From: CBDESM01 sp965242485
Lineage (GTDB): Bacteria; Chloroflexota; Dehalococcoidia; Bin125
Length of the DNA stretch: 64,000 nt
Assembly (NCBI GenBank): GCA_965242485.1
Contig: CBDESM010000003.1
Coordinates: forward strand, 1,240,001 to 1,304,000
Direction: 5' to 3'
The translations under genes were made by a program, and so were the position numbers. The notes under the pieces are model-generated. The model searched no databases and had not been told where the DNA came from. It saw only the letters and a list, made by a program, of their open reading frames with translations. Positions 53,614-62,288 of this stretch are shown in pieces (position 1 is the first letter of the stretch; every line of letters starts with the position of its first letter).

Positions 53614-54657
53614 GTGGACCAGTTCAACGTCGCCTCCTTCCTGCCGGTCCCGCAGCACGGGATCGACGCGATCGAGGCCGTCGACCCGCGCGTGCGCTTC
53701 CGCATGATCAGCCGCAACCTCGCGCTCTCGCTGCAGCAGCCCGATCATCCCGGCGTCGACGCCGAGTCCGCCCGCGCCGAAGCGGAGGAAGTAAGCGGGC
53801 GCGATCAGATCTGGATCACCTTCTTCGGCGGCGATCTGGCCGCGCGGGCGGAGGCGCTGAGATGGGTGGCGCTGGCCTCCGCGGGCGCGGATCAGTTCCT
53901 GCGCCACCCGGTATCGCCCGAGGTAGTGATCACGAAGATGCCGGGGCTGGCCTCGCGCGTGATTGCGGAGTGGGTGCTGGCCTACATGCTGATGCACTGC
54001 AAGGAGATGCCGGAGCTGATGGCCTGGCAGCGGGCGGCGCAATGGCACCGGATCCCGCCCGGCACGCTGCAGGGGGCGACCGTCGGCATCGTCGGCTACG
54101 GCGCGATCGGCTCGGAGCTGGCGCGGATGCTGGACCCGTTCGACGTCCGCGTGCTCGGCATCCGCCGCCGCGCCGTCTGGTCCGGCGCAGCGCCGGCGGG
54201 GTCGCCCGGCAACGTCGAGGCGGTCTGGCCGATCGAGCGGCTGCACGACCTGCTGCGCGCGTCCGACTACGTGATCCTCGCGGTGCCGCTGACGGAGCAG
54301 ACGCAGGGGATGATCGGCGCGGAGGAGTTCGGCCTGCTGCGCGAGGGCGCGGCCCTGATCAACATCGCACGCGGCCCGGTGGTCGATTGGGACGCCCAGC
54401 GGGTCGCGCTCAACTCCGGCCGCTTCCGCGTCTACACCGACGTGACCGTGCCCGAGCCGCTGCCCGACGGCCACGCCGACTGGTACACGCCGAACCTGCT
54501 GATCACGCCGCACAACAGCGGCCTCCAGCCCGACTATTTCGGCAAGGCGTCCCAGCGCTTCTGCGAGAATCTGCGCCGCTACATCGACGCCGTGGACAAG
54601 GGCGAAGACCCCGCCGGCGCGCTGGACGACGTCGTCGACCGCGAAGCCGGCTACTAG
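53614..54657 (+). CDS. D-isomer-specific 2-hydroxyacid dehydrogenase
   Basis: A 347-residue NAD(P)-dependent dehydrogenase. The Rossmann motif is VGYGAIGSELARML (GYGAIG at 161-166). Catalytic Arg, Glu and His fit NIARGPVVD, VPEPLPDGH and TPHNSG. The N-terminal substrate domain is divergent, so the substrate is open. GTG at 53614 is chosen after ACGGAG; an earlier GTG at 53578 lies only 4 nt after the -10-like box. Confidence 0.87.
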   Translation: MDQFNVASFLPVPQHGIDAIEAVDPRVRFRMISRNLALSLQQPDHPGVDAESARAEAEEVSGRDQIWITFFGGDLAARAEALRWVALASAGADQFLRHPVSPEVVITKMPGLASRVIAEWVLAYMLMHCKEMPELMAWQRAAQWHRIPPGTLQGATVGIVGYGAIGSELARMLDPFDVRVLGIRRRAVWSGAAPAGSPGNVEAVWPIERLHDLLRASDYVILAVPLTEQTQGMIGAEEFGLLREGAALINIARGPVVDWDAQRVALNSGRFRVYTDVTVPEPLPDGHADWYTPNLLITPHNSGLQPDYFGKASQRFCENLRRYIDAVDKGEDPAGALDDVVDREAGY

Positions 54658-55295
54658 CGCCAGATTTCGTCGAAGCGGAGCGTGAAGCCGGGCATCACAG
54701 GGTCGCAGGAAAGCGCGTCGGGCCGGCTGAACGACTCGACGCGCCCGTCGGCCCGGTAGAGCTCGGCCAGTTCGTCGTCGGGGGAGATCAGGAGCGCCAA
54801 GCGCACGCCGGCCGCGATCCAGCCGCGCGCCTTCTCTTGCTGCCCGGCGAGCGGCTGATCCAATCCGACGGTCTCGAACACGAATTCGGGCGCGACGGGC
54901 CAATATGCCCGGCGCATCTGCTGCCCGGTCAGCGATGCGGCCGTCGCTTCGCTGATCCAGCTGCCCTGCGGAACGAACGGTCTCCCGTTCGGCGGGTCGT
55001 ATCCGCCCCGCGAGTCGCACCCCATGCCGGGAACCGAGTCGCGGGACCACGAACCAATTTGACCGATCACGATGGCGTTGATCCGGGACACGCGGCCGCC
55101 CGCCGGACCGCGGACGACGATCTCGCCGGGCCGGCCGGCCTCCAGCCAGACTTCGTGCTCCGCGGCGAGCGCTTCAAGGAGCGCGCCGGTGACCGGCTCG
55201 CCGATCCGGACGCGCGCCGGCGGGCCGTCCCAAGCGCTCTCGGCGGCTTCCCGCACTTGTCGGCGGACGCGCGCGGAGACTCTTGCCGGATCCAT
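54654..55295 (-). CDS. Uma2 family (DUF820) putative endonuclease
   Basis: A 213-residue protein of the DUF820/Uma2 type, a PD-(D/E)XK fold often found in many copies in bacteria with unknown physiology. The matching region is VAPEFVFETV followed by QEKARGWIAAGVRLALLISPDD. The ATG at 55295 lies 5 bp after the serine hydrolase stop, suggesting one transcript. Its own stop overlaps the convergent dehydrogenase end by 4 bp. Confidence 0.8.
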   Translation of the reverse strand: MDPARVSARVRRQVREAAESAWDGPPARVRIGEPVTGALLEALAAEHEVWLEAGRPGEIVVRGPAGGRVSRINAIVIGQIGSWSRDSVPGMGCDSRGGYDPPNGRPFVPQGSWISEATAASLTGQQMRRAYWPVAPEFVFETVGLDQPLAGQQEKARGWIAAGVRLALLISPDDELAELYRADGRVESFSRPDALSCDPVMPGFTLRFDEIWR

Positions 55296-55300
55296 GCCGA

Positions 55301-56443
55301 TCAGACGGCGCAGGCCGCGGCCAAGGTGCCGATCTCGCGCGTCCTCGCCTGGATCTTCTCGTCCTGCTGGAAGCTGTTGGTGAGGAAGCCGACGGAGATG
55401 CCGGTTTCGGGGTCGCCCCAGGCGACTTGGCCGCCGGCGCCGGCGTGCCCGAAGGTGCGCGGGGATGCGCCGTCGCCGAAGCCGCGCTCGGCCGGTTGCT
55501 CGCCGGCGACGACGACGGTGAGGCCGCGGTTGACGTGGATGCCCTTGAGCGGGTCGCGGTGCCGCTCCGGGTCGGTGCCCACCGTCGTGCCCAGCTCGAT
55601 CGCGCCCGTCGACAGCGGGCCGTCGCCGGAGGGGGCGATCAGGCCTTGGTAGAACATCGCCACGTCGGCCGCGGTCGCGAAAGCGCCGCCGCCGGGGCAG
55701 CCGGCGCGCCGCTGCGACGGCAGGTTGAAGTGCAGCATCGTCTGCGGGAAGACCTCGCCGCCGTCGACGGCGACCGGCTCCTCCATGTAGACGACGGAGG
55801 CGGCGCGGCCGTGCTGCTCGTCGGGCAGGCCCACGAAGAGGTCGTCCAAGCCCATCGGATCGAGCAGGTCGGCGCGCAGCCAGTCGCGGAAGTCGTCGCC
55901 CGTCTTCTGGGTGATGATCTCCGCCAGCACCCAGTGGGCCGAGGTCGCGTGGTACTCCCAAGTCGTGTCCGGCTGCCAGTTCAGCCGCCAGCCCATCATC
56001 CGCGAGAGCCGCGCCTCGCGGTCTTCCCAGAGGCGCGGATGCATCGGCGCGAGCGGGAAGCCGCCCGTGTGCAGCATCACCTGCCGCACGCTCACGTCGG
56101 CGTAGTAGTCCTCGCCGCCGCCCTCCGAGCACCAGCCCGGGATGATGTCGGCCACGCGCTCATCGAGCGAGAGCTTGCCCACGTCCAACAGCCGCCAGAC
56201 CCCCGCGCCGACGACGGCCTTGGTCGACGAGTACATGCAGAACAGCGTCTCGTCGGTCGCGGCCGCGACCGAATCGCCCTGGTGCGCGATCCCGAAGGTG
56301 CGCGCGCCGGCCAGCCCGCCCTGGGAGCCGATCGCGACTTGGGCCGCTTGCAGCTGGTCGTCGGCGACCAGCCCTTCGACGAAGCCGAACAGCTCCTCCA
56401 TCGCCTCTTCGTTCACGTTCGCCGCGGTCGTTTCGGTGGTCAT
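55301..56443 (-). CDS. beta-lactamase-family serine hydrolase
   Basis: A 380-residue class C-like serine hydrolase (esterase/beta-lactamase fold). SxxK is SSTK (72-75), the Tyr motif is YHATS near 163 and the third motif is HAGAGG. There is no signal peptide, so it is probably cytoplasmic; the family includes esterases and peptidases. The conserved HTGGFPLAP region follows the SxxK. It diverges from the ABC exporter with 56 bp between starts. Confidence 0.87.
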   Translation of the reverse strand: MTTETTAANVNEEAMEELFGFVEGLVADDQLQAAQVAIGSQGGLAGARTFGIAHQGDSVAAATDETLFCMYSSTKAVVGAGVWRLLDVGKLSLDERVADIIPGWCSEGGGEDYYADVSVRQVMLHTGGFPLAPMHPRLWEDREARLSRMMGWRLNWQPDTTWEYHATSAHWVLAEIITQKTGDDFRDWLRADLLDPMGLDDLFVGLPDEQHGRAASVVYMEEPVAVDGGEVFPQTMLHFNLPSQRRAGCPGGGAFATAADVAMFYQGLIAPSGDGPLSTGAIELGTTVGTDPERHRDPLKGIHVNRGLTVVVAGEQPAERGFGDGASPRTFGHAGAGGQVAWGDPETGISVGFLTNSFQQDEKIQARTREIGTLAAACAV

Positions 56444-56485
56444 CGTGCTGCTCCTGAGCTGCGCATCGGCGGCAGGGTAGCCCGC

Positions 56486-56491
56486 TACGCT
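56486..56491 (+). promoter_or_regulatory. putative -10 box of ABC exporter (TACGCT)
   Basis: CGCTACGCT is followed by 8 nt and the ATG at 56500, with no Shine-Dalgarno. Confidence 0.45.
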
Positions 56492-56499
56492 GGCGCGCG

Positions 56500-57423
56500 A
56501 TGACCTACGCCATCGAGGTGGCCGGCCTGCGCAAGCGCTACGGCGCCGTGCAAGCGGTCGACGGCGTCGACCTCCGGATCGAGGAAGGCGCGGTCTACGC
56601 GCTGCTGGGGCCCAACGGGGCCGGCAAAACCACGACGGTCGAGATCCTCGAAGGCTTCCGCAAGCGCGACGAGGGCGAGATCCGCGTACTCGGGCTCGAT
56701 CCCGACCGGCAGCGCGAAGAGCTGCTCCGCCGCGTCGGCGTGGTGCTGCAGAAGAGCGCGCCGATCGAGACCCTGACCGCGCGCGAGATCATTGCCTTCA
56801 CGGGCAAGATGTACGACGACCCGATCCCGGTCGGCGAGGTGCTCGAGCTGGTCGGCATGACCGAGCACGCGGACCGCCGCGGCACCAAGCTCTCCGGCGG
56901 CCAGATGCGCCGCGTCGCCCTCGCCCAAGGCATCATCGGCCGCCCCGACCTGCTCTTCCTCGACGAGCCCACGACCGGCTTCGACCCCTCCGCGCGGCAG
57001 CAGGCCTGGGAGGTGATCCGCCGCATCACCGAGCGCGGCGCGACCGTGCTGCTGACCACCCACTACCTCGACGAAGCCGAGCAGCTGGCCGACGCAGTCG
57101 GCGTGATCGCGGCCGGCAAGATGATCATCGAGGGCGATATCGGCCAGATCCGCGAGCAGATGCAGAGCGCGACCCACATCCGCTGGCGCCCGCCTGAAGA
57201 CCTGGACATCCGGGACCTGCCGCCGGAGTGGGCCGGAACGGAGCGGAACGGCGGAGTGCTGGACCTCGCCACGCATGAGCCGACCCGGGCGGCGGGGGAA
57301 CTGATCGACTGGGCCCGCGAACACGGGATCGACGAACTGCCCGACCTGGCCATCGAACAGCCCGGCCTGGAGCAGATGTACCTCGACCTCGTCGGACCCG
57401 ACCAGCCGGCGGACGAGCAGTGA
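56500..57423 (+). CDS. ABC transporter ATP-binding protein
   Basis: A 307-residue ATPase of the ABC-2/drug or polymer exporter type. Walker A GPNGAGKTT, signature LSGGQMRR, Walker B LLFLDEPTTG and the switch His in LTTHYLDEAE are all intact. It carries the C-terminal extension seen in this class. Its stop overlaps the permease start by 4 bp, so the two form one exporter. The start is leaderless-like. Confidence 0.93.
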   Translation: MTYAIEVAGLRKRYGAVQAVDGVDLRIEEGAVYALLGPNGAGKTTTVEILEGFRKRDEGEIRVLGLDPDRQREELLRRVGVVLQKSAPIETLTAREIIAFTGKMYDDPIPVGEVLELVGMTEHADRRGTKLSGGQMRRVALAQGIIGRPDLLFLDEPTTGFDPSARQQAWEVIRRITERGATVLLTTHYLDEAEQLADAVGVIAAGKMIIEGDIGQIREQMQSATHIRWRPPEDLDIRDLPPEWAGTERNGGVLDLATHEPTRAAGELIDWAREHGIDELPDLAIEQPGLEQMYLDLVGPDQPADEQ

Positions 57424-58220
57424 CCTCCCCGGCGCGCACCCTCCGCCTCGCCTGGGCGGTGATGGACATCCAGCTCAAGAGCGTCGTGCGCGAGCCGGCC
57501 GCGCTCTTCTTCCTGCTGCTCTTCCCGATCCTCTTCCTGATCCTCTTCGGGGCGCTGCTCACCTTCGACCTCGACCCGCGCACCGACGTGACCTTCAACG
57601 AATATTTCTTCCCCGGCATCATGGGCGCGACGATCTTCGGCACCTCGTTCAACATCTTCGGCAACAGCCTCGCGATCCAGCAGTTCGACGGCACGCTCAA
57701 GCAGCTCAGCGCCTCGCCGCTGCCCAAAACCTCCTATTTCCTCGGCATGATCGGCGGCTCGGTCGCGCTGACCCTGCTGCAGCTCGCGATCATGTGGATC
57801 ATCGGTTTCGGCGCATACGGCTTCGCCGTGCCCGACGCGGGCGGCTGGCTGCGGCTGATCTGGATCCTGCTGCTCGGCATCCCCGCCGGCTGCGTGATGG
57901 CGATCGCGATCCTGCCCCTGATCCCTTCCGCCCGCGCCGCCCCGGCCGTCCTCCAAGTGCCCTACCTCGTGCTGATGTTCATCTCCGGCGTCTACTTCTT
58001 CTTCAGCAACCTGCCGACCGCCGTGCAATGGGTCGCCGGCTTCTTCCCGATCCGCTGGCTCGCCCAGGGCCTGCGCTCCGTCTTCCTGCCCGATAATTTC
58101 CGCTTCGTCGAGCCCGCCCAATCCTGGCAGCTCGAACTCGTCGCCCTCGTCCCCATCGTCTGGATCCTCGCCGGCCTCCTGGTCGGCCGCCTCACCTTCA
58201 AATGGGACCGCTCCGGCTGA
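57420..58220 (+). CDS. ABC-2 type transporter permease
   Basis: A 266-residue membrane protein with six hydrophobic segments, including ALFFLLLFPILFLILFGALL near the N-terminus, and the ABC-2 region PAVLQVPYLVLMFISGVYF. The start is GTG at 57420 overlapping the ATPase stop. It forms the channel of an exporter of unknown substrate. Confidence 0.88.
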   Translation: MTSPARTLRLAWAVMDIQLKSVVREPAALFFLLLFPILFLILFGALLTFDLDPRTDVTFNEYFFPGIMGATIFGTSFNIFGNSLAIQQFDGTLKQLSASPLPKTSYFLGMIGGSVALTLLQLAIMWIIGFGAYGFAVPDAGGWLRLIWILLLGIPAGCVMAIAILPLIPSARAAPAVLQVPYLVLMFISGVYFFFSNLPTAVQWVAGFFPIRWLAQGLRSVFLPDNFRFVEPAQSWQLELVALVPIVWILAGLLVGRLTFKWDRSG

Positions 58221-58232
58221 CGCCCGCCGCGC

Positions 58233-58238
58233 TACACT
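58233..58238 (+). promoter_or_regulatory. putative -10 box of RNA copy A (TACACT)
   Basis: CGCTACACT lies 11 nt before the TTCGGGCTGGG motif that opens repeat A. Confidence 0.4.
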
Positions 58239-58244
58239 GGCCGC

Positions 58245-58352
58245 GGCGCTTCGGGCTGGGGCATCCCGGCCGGCGGGAAACCGCAGACACTAATGGATTG
58301 GTGGGCGCCGACAACGGCACCCGCTTCGGCGGGTGCCGCCGCGTTAAGCGGC
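58245..58352 (+). ncRNA. candidate small RNA, repeat copy A
   Basis: A segment of about 108 nt opening with TTCGGGCTGGG and a GGCCGGCGGGA block, then CCGCAGACACT. It ends in a perfect 9-bp hairpin (58316-58337, GGCACCCGC / GCGGGTGCC with TTCG loop) and a second small hairpin GCCGC-GTTAA-GCGGC (58338-58352). It has its own -10-like box and no ORF. The same elements recur 140 bp downstream. Confidence 0.5.
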
Positions 58353-58371
58353 AAGGCAAGCGCGAACGTGC

Positions 58372-58377
58372 TATGCT
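58372..58377 (+). promoter_or_regulatory. putative -10 box of RNA copy B (TATGCT)
   Basis: TGCTATGCT lies 14 nt before the TTCGGGCTGGG motif of repeat B. Confidence 0.4.
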
Positions 58378-58383
58378 TTCCGC

Positions 58384-58493
58384 ACGAGCGTTTCGGGCTG
58401 GGAATCCGGCCGGCGGGAGACCGCAGACACTGGAGTCCGGTGGGCGCTCGCCTACGGCACCCGCTTCGGCGGGTGCTGTTGCGTTAAGCGGAC
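58384..58493 (+). ncRNA. candidate small RNA, repeat copy B
   Basis: The second copy, 140 bp after copy A. TTCGGGCTGGG, ATCCGGCCGGCGGGAGACCGC-type sequence and CAGACACT are kept; the middle (ACTGGAGTCCGG) differs from copy A, and the terminal hairpin (58456-58477) keeps its TTCG loop with one G-U pair. Antisense to it lies the 3' end of the DUF3800 gene. Confidence 0.5.
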
Positions 58494-59216
58494 GAGATCG
58501 ACCAAATCCGCACCACGGCCCGGGCCTCCAACGAGCTTCTCGCGGATGATGTCCCACGCCCGGTTCGGCTGGTCGGGTTCGAGGTAGTGACGCGCAATCG
58601 GATGCGCCGCCAAGTCGGCCAGCTGCAAACCGGGAAGATTCAGGGCTTTATCGGCAATCACCAGATCAAAGTCGCCCGACGGCCGGGAGGCGCTGAACAC
58701 ATCGCGCAAGCGGCTGTTTTCGCGTTTGCCACGCGCTTCGGCCACGATTCGGACCCGAGTCGAATCGGTTGGCTGCCCGTTCTCCAATTGCAGGAGGCCG
58801 GCGATGCGGGAAACGCCGTGCTCGAAGCAGACGCCGTATCCATCGAGCCATGGGGCCAGCCCTTGCGGCACCGTCCGCTTGTCGATCATTGACGCCGCGA
58901 ATCGCACGGGCGCGGCCGCCATCAGATCGGCGAGATCTTCCATGAATTCGCGCTGCGCGTCGTCCGACCTGAATTCGAAGGGCTCCCCTCCCTTCCGAAT
59001 GTCGTACTCGTGCAGCACTACGGCATCGTGGCCGAAGTGCTTGAGCTTCAGTTCGGAGACGGAGGGGACGACTTGGCGGACGTAGTCGGACACCCTGCTC
59101 AGGCAAAACGCGACGGCGAAGACGGGGAAGCGGGGATCGACGCGGTGCAGATCGGGGCTGCCGCTTTCGTCGGCGTGGACGATCCATCTGTCTGCGGTTG
59201 ATCGGGCTCGGGCCAT
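58452..59216 (-). CDS. DUF3800 domain protein
   Basis: A 254-residue protein with the DUF3800 start VHADESGSP and an acidic, RNase H-like layout (LVIADKALNLPGLQLADLAAHPIARHYL near the end). The DESG motif and the distal D-x-x-D fit the usual metal-binding acids. The family is common near mobile or defence genes; function unproven. The last 12 residues (TQQHPPKRVP) are encoded by the repeated hairpin of RNA copy B, so the true ancestral stop may have been earlier. Confidence 0.8.
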   Translation of the reverse strand: MARARSTADRWIVHADESGSPDLHRVDPRFPVFAVAFCLSRVSDYVRQVVPSVSELKLKHFGHDAVVLHEYDIRKGGEPFEFRSDDAQREFMEDLADLMAAAPVRFAASMIDKRTVPQGLAPWLDGYGVCFEHGVSRIAGLLQLENGQPTDSTRVRIVAEARGKRENSRLRDVFSASRPSGDFDLVIADKALNLPGLQLADLAAHPIARHYLEPDQPNRAWDIIREKLVGGPGRGADLVDLVRLTQQHPPKRVP

Positions 59217-59272
59217 TGGCGGAGGGTATCCGCCGTCCCTGGGAAATCGGCCCCGTGCGATTCCGGCGCGGG

Positions 59273-60118
59273 TCAGGCGGGCTTGCGGAGCCTGAGGGCC
59301 AGGGCCATGGGGATCTCGGGGAGGCGGCGCCAGATCAGGGGGCTGTCGGGGGAGGCGTCGCCGGCGATCAGCTCTTCCGCGCCGTCGAGCACCCAGCCCG
59401 TCGCGAAGGCGTCGCCGAGCAGCTCCTGCAGCGGGCGGTGGAAGTAGAGCTGCCGCTCCGGCTGCTGCGGGCTGGTCACGCCGTGCATCATGTAGCGCGA
59501 CATGTAGCGCGTCACCCGCACCCCGTCGTGCCCGCGCGGGTCGTCCTCTTCCGCGTCCTCGGCGCCCTTCGAGAGCGAGACGGCGGAGGTGGCGAAGGCC
59601 GGGTGCAGCGTGATGATCGCGAAGATCCCGCGCGGCTTCACGATCCGGTGCGCGCCGCCCAGCATCGGCCGCAGCGCCGGCATCGACATCGCGCCCATGA
59701 TGCAGGCGGCCGCGTCGAAGGGCGGCTTGAGCGCGCCGATCCGCCGCACTTCCATCTCGTCGCAGGCGTCGACCACGCTGAACTCCGCGCCCTCAATCCC
59801 GGCCGCCTCCGTCCGCCGCTTCGCCGCCTCGATCAGCGGCGCGGAGACGTCGCTGGCCGAGACCTCGATCCCCTCCGCGGCCAAGCGCCGCGCGAAGCCG
59901 CCGTTGCCGCAGGCGAACTCGACCACACGGTGCCCGCGCTCGACCCCGAGCAGCCGCTGCGCCGCCGGCGCGAACAGCTCGCGGTGGAAGTCGTCGCCCT
60001 CGTCGCCCCAGAGCTCGTCGAAGAACTCCGCCTGCCGCTCCCAGCCGGCCCGCGCCTCCGCGAACGGATCCGCCGGCGGCCCCCGCCGCGCTTCCCCGCC
60101 AGCCGTTTCATCAGCCAT
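59273..60118 (-). CDS. class I SAM-dependent methyltransferase
   Basis: A 281-residue methyltransferase. Motif I is VVEFACGNGGFARRLA, followed by EVSASDVSAPLIEAAKRR. The acceptor is unknown. The C-terminal part carries the LYFHRPLQELLGDAF segment common in ubiE/small-molecule methyltransferases. The gene stands alone, convergent with nothing and divergent from the second binding-protein gene. Confidence 0.85.
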   Translation of the reverse strand: MADETAGGEARRGPPADPFAEARAGWERQAEFFDELWGDEGDDFHRELFAPAAQRLLGVERGHRVVEFACGNGGFARRLAAEGIEVSASDVSAPLIEAAKRRTEAAGIEGAEFSVVDACDEMEVRRIGALKPPFDAAACIMGAMSMPALRPMLGGAHRIVKPRGIFAIITLHPAFATSAVSLSKGAEDAEEDDPRGHDGVRVTRYMSRYMMHGVTSPQQPERQLYFHRPLQELLGDAFATGWVLDGAEELIAGDASPDSPLIWRRLPEIPMALALRLRKPA

Positions 60119-60175
60119 GCCGGCAGCCTAACCCGCCCGTCTGCGCGACCCGCTGTAAAGCAGTTGACAAAGTGT

Positions 60176-60181
60176 TAGCAT
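60176..60181 (+). promoter_or_regulatory. putative -10 box of second Dpp cassette (TAGCAT)
   Basis: GTTAGCAT lies 46 nt before the binding-protein ATG; the first cassette has GTTAGCCT at a similar distance. Confidence 0.4.
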
Positions 60182-60226
60182 TCGGCACCTGAGCGAGATA
60201 CCCGTGATCGCGAACGGAGGAACCTC

Positions 60227-62224
60227 ATGGCAGAACGCAACTACTGGCAGCGCATCCGCCGCAACAGGATCAGCCGCAGGAGCCTGCTCTCCGCCTCCGC
60301 CCGCGCCGGCGTCGGCGCGGCCGGCCTCGCCCTCGTCGGCTGCGGCGACGATGACGACGACTCCGCCCAGCAGAGCGCGAGCCAGTCGTCGGCCCCGAGC
60401 AGCAGCCAGAGCGCCAGCTCGGCCCCGGCGGACGACCAGCAGCAACAGCAGCAGGCGGAAACCCAGGCCCAGCAGGCCGACCAGCAGGAACAGCAGAGCG
60501 ACGACGACAGCCAGTCCAGCGCCACGACGAGCGCGGCCGCGGCGCCGGCCTCGGACATCCAGCGCGGCGGCTTCCTGCGCTTCTCCACGCCCGCGGCCAC
60601 GCACGACTACTTCGACCCCCACCGCGGCGTCTTCGGCCCCACCCAGTACTGGATGGGCCTCTACATGAACTACCTCATCCGCTGGGCCAACAAGGAACAG
60701 GGCGTGATGGAGAGCGACATCGCCTCCGTTCCCGAAGTGCCCGACCCGGAGACCTACGTCTTCACGCTCGACCAGGGCGCGACGTGGTGGGACCAGTTCC
60801 CGACCGAGGGCGGGCGCGCCGTCACCTCCGAGGACATCCGCGCCAACTTCCAGCGCCAGATCGACGGCGCCGACGACACCGGCGCGCCCGACGCCACCTT
60901 CCGCGGCGCCGACCGCTTCCGCAAGACCACCACGATGGACACGCCCGACGAGCAGACCTTCGTCGCCAAGACCACCGGCGCCGACTCGACCTACCTCGGC
61001 GGCACCATCCTCAGCCCGTTCTCGTGGATGACCTCGCCAGAGGGCATGAACGAGTGGGGCGACCGCTGGCGCGACGAGGCCACCAGCGTCGAGCTCTCCT
61101 CCGGCAGCGGCCCGCACATCCCCCAGACCTACGACCCCGACCTCGGCATCGACCTGCTCCGCAACCCCAACTACTGGAAGATGGGCGAGGACGGCCAGGC
61201 GCTGCCCTACTTGGACGGCGTCACCTTCGTCAACCTGACCGACCCCACCGCCGTCGACACCGCCTACCGCGGGCGCGAGATCGACATCGGCGGCTTCCCG
61301 CTCTCCAGCGTCCAGGTCGACGCCATCAAGAACGACTTCCCCGCCCACGAGGTCCGCGAGGTCGCCTTCGGCTTCACCATCGTCACCGTGATGGGCACCT
61401 TCAACCCCAGCTGGCAGGGCGAGGACGGACTCGGCAACCCCTACCTCGACCGCCGCTTCGCCTACGCGATGCAGGTCGCGATCGACCGCAACCAGCTGAT
61501 CGACACGGTTTACCTCGGCGCCGCCAAGCTCTCCGCCACGCACTGGACCCCGTGGTTCGACGCCTTCTGGAAGCTGCCCGACGACGAGCTCGTCACCGTG
61601 CCGGGCTACCGCGCCGACCGCGAGGCCGACAAGAAGCTGGCCCGCGACCTGATCGACGCCTCCGGCTTCGACCGCTCGCGGCCGCTCAAGATCTTCATCC
61701 CCGACGTCTGGGAGCAGACCTACCCGGGCGTGACCGAGACCACGGCCAACATGTACGAGGACGCGGTCGGCTTCCGGCCCGAGCTCGACATCCAGCCCTA
61801 CACGCTGATGCAGGCCCGCTTCAACGACGGCACCTTCCCCGGCCGCGCGCCCTGCTGGACCAACCCGCCGCCCGACCTCGACCCGACCTCCGCTTGGACG
61901 CTCAGCCTCAAGGCCGGCGGCTCCTCGAACCTGACCCAGTACGACTATGCGCCGGTCGAGGCGATCGTTGACGAGATGGTCGGCACGCTCGACGCCGACG
62001 AGCGCCGCGAGATGGCGCTGACCGTGCAGCGGATCGGCATGGGCGTCGACCCCGAGCACGGCTATGACGGCATGTTCGGCTGGTTCGGCGTCATGAACGG
62101 GATCGCGCCCACGGTCTGGTGGCCCTACGTCACCCGCAGCGAGAACACGATCCAGTTCGCGCACGACTCGCACAACTTCGACACCGCCTGGCTCGACCAG
62201 GAGCACGCCGACTACCCGGCCTAG
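60227..62224 (+). CDS. ABC transporter substrate-binding lipoprotein, family 5 (second)
   Basis: A 665-residue binding protein. The N-terminus (ERNYWQRIRR, then SRRSLLSAS and the lipobox ALVGC) is nearly the same as in the protein at 24334, though the bodies differ. A long Ser/Gln/Asp-rich linker (about residues 40-110) precedes the ligand domain. The start follows CGGAGG. It is followed by a DppB-type permease and the start of a DppC-type one, so this is a complete second cassette in the order binding protein-permease-permease. Confidence 0.9.
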   Translation: MAERNYWQRIRRNRISRRSLLSASARAGVGAAGLALVGCGDDDDDSAQQSASQSSAPSSSQSASSAPADDQQQQQQAETQAQQADQQEQQSDDDSQSSATTSAAAAPASDIQRGGFLRFSTPAATHDYFDPHRGVFGPTQYWMGLYMNYLIRWANKEQGVMESDIASVPEVPDPETYVFTLDQGATWWDQFPTEGGRAVTSEDIRANFQRQIDGADDTGAPDATFRGADRFRKTTTMDTPDEQTFVAKTTGADSTYLGGTILSPFSWMTSPEGMNEWGDRWRDEATSVELSSGSGPHIPQTYDPDLGIDLLRNPNYWKMGEDGQALPYLDGVTFVNLTDPTAVDTAYRGREIDIGGFPLSSVQVDAIKNDFPAHEVREVAFGFTIVTVMGTFNPSWQGEDGLGNPYLDRRFAYAMQVAIDRNQLIDTVYLGAAKLSATHWTPWFDAFWKLPDDELVTVPGYRADREADKKLARDLIDASGFDRSRPLKIFIPDVWEQTYPGVTETTANMYEDAVGFRPELDIQPYTLMQARFNDGTFPGRAPCWTNPPPDLDPTSAWTLSLKAGGSSNLTQYDYAPVEAIVDEMVGTLDADERREMALTVQRIGMGVDPEHGYDGMFGWFGVMNGIAPTVWWPYVTRSENTIQFAHDSHNFDTAWLDQEHADYPA

Positions 62225-62288
62225 GCCGGGCAGCCGGCGGCGCGCCGGGCGGGAACGCGGGTCGACGAGCGGCTAGGGCGGGCGCTGC

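Noticed and set aside
60164..60181. TTGACA as -35 partner of TAGCAT
   Set aside because: Only 6 nt separate the boxes, so they cannot form a normal promoter pair.
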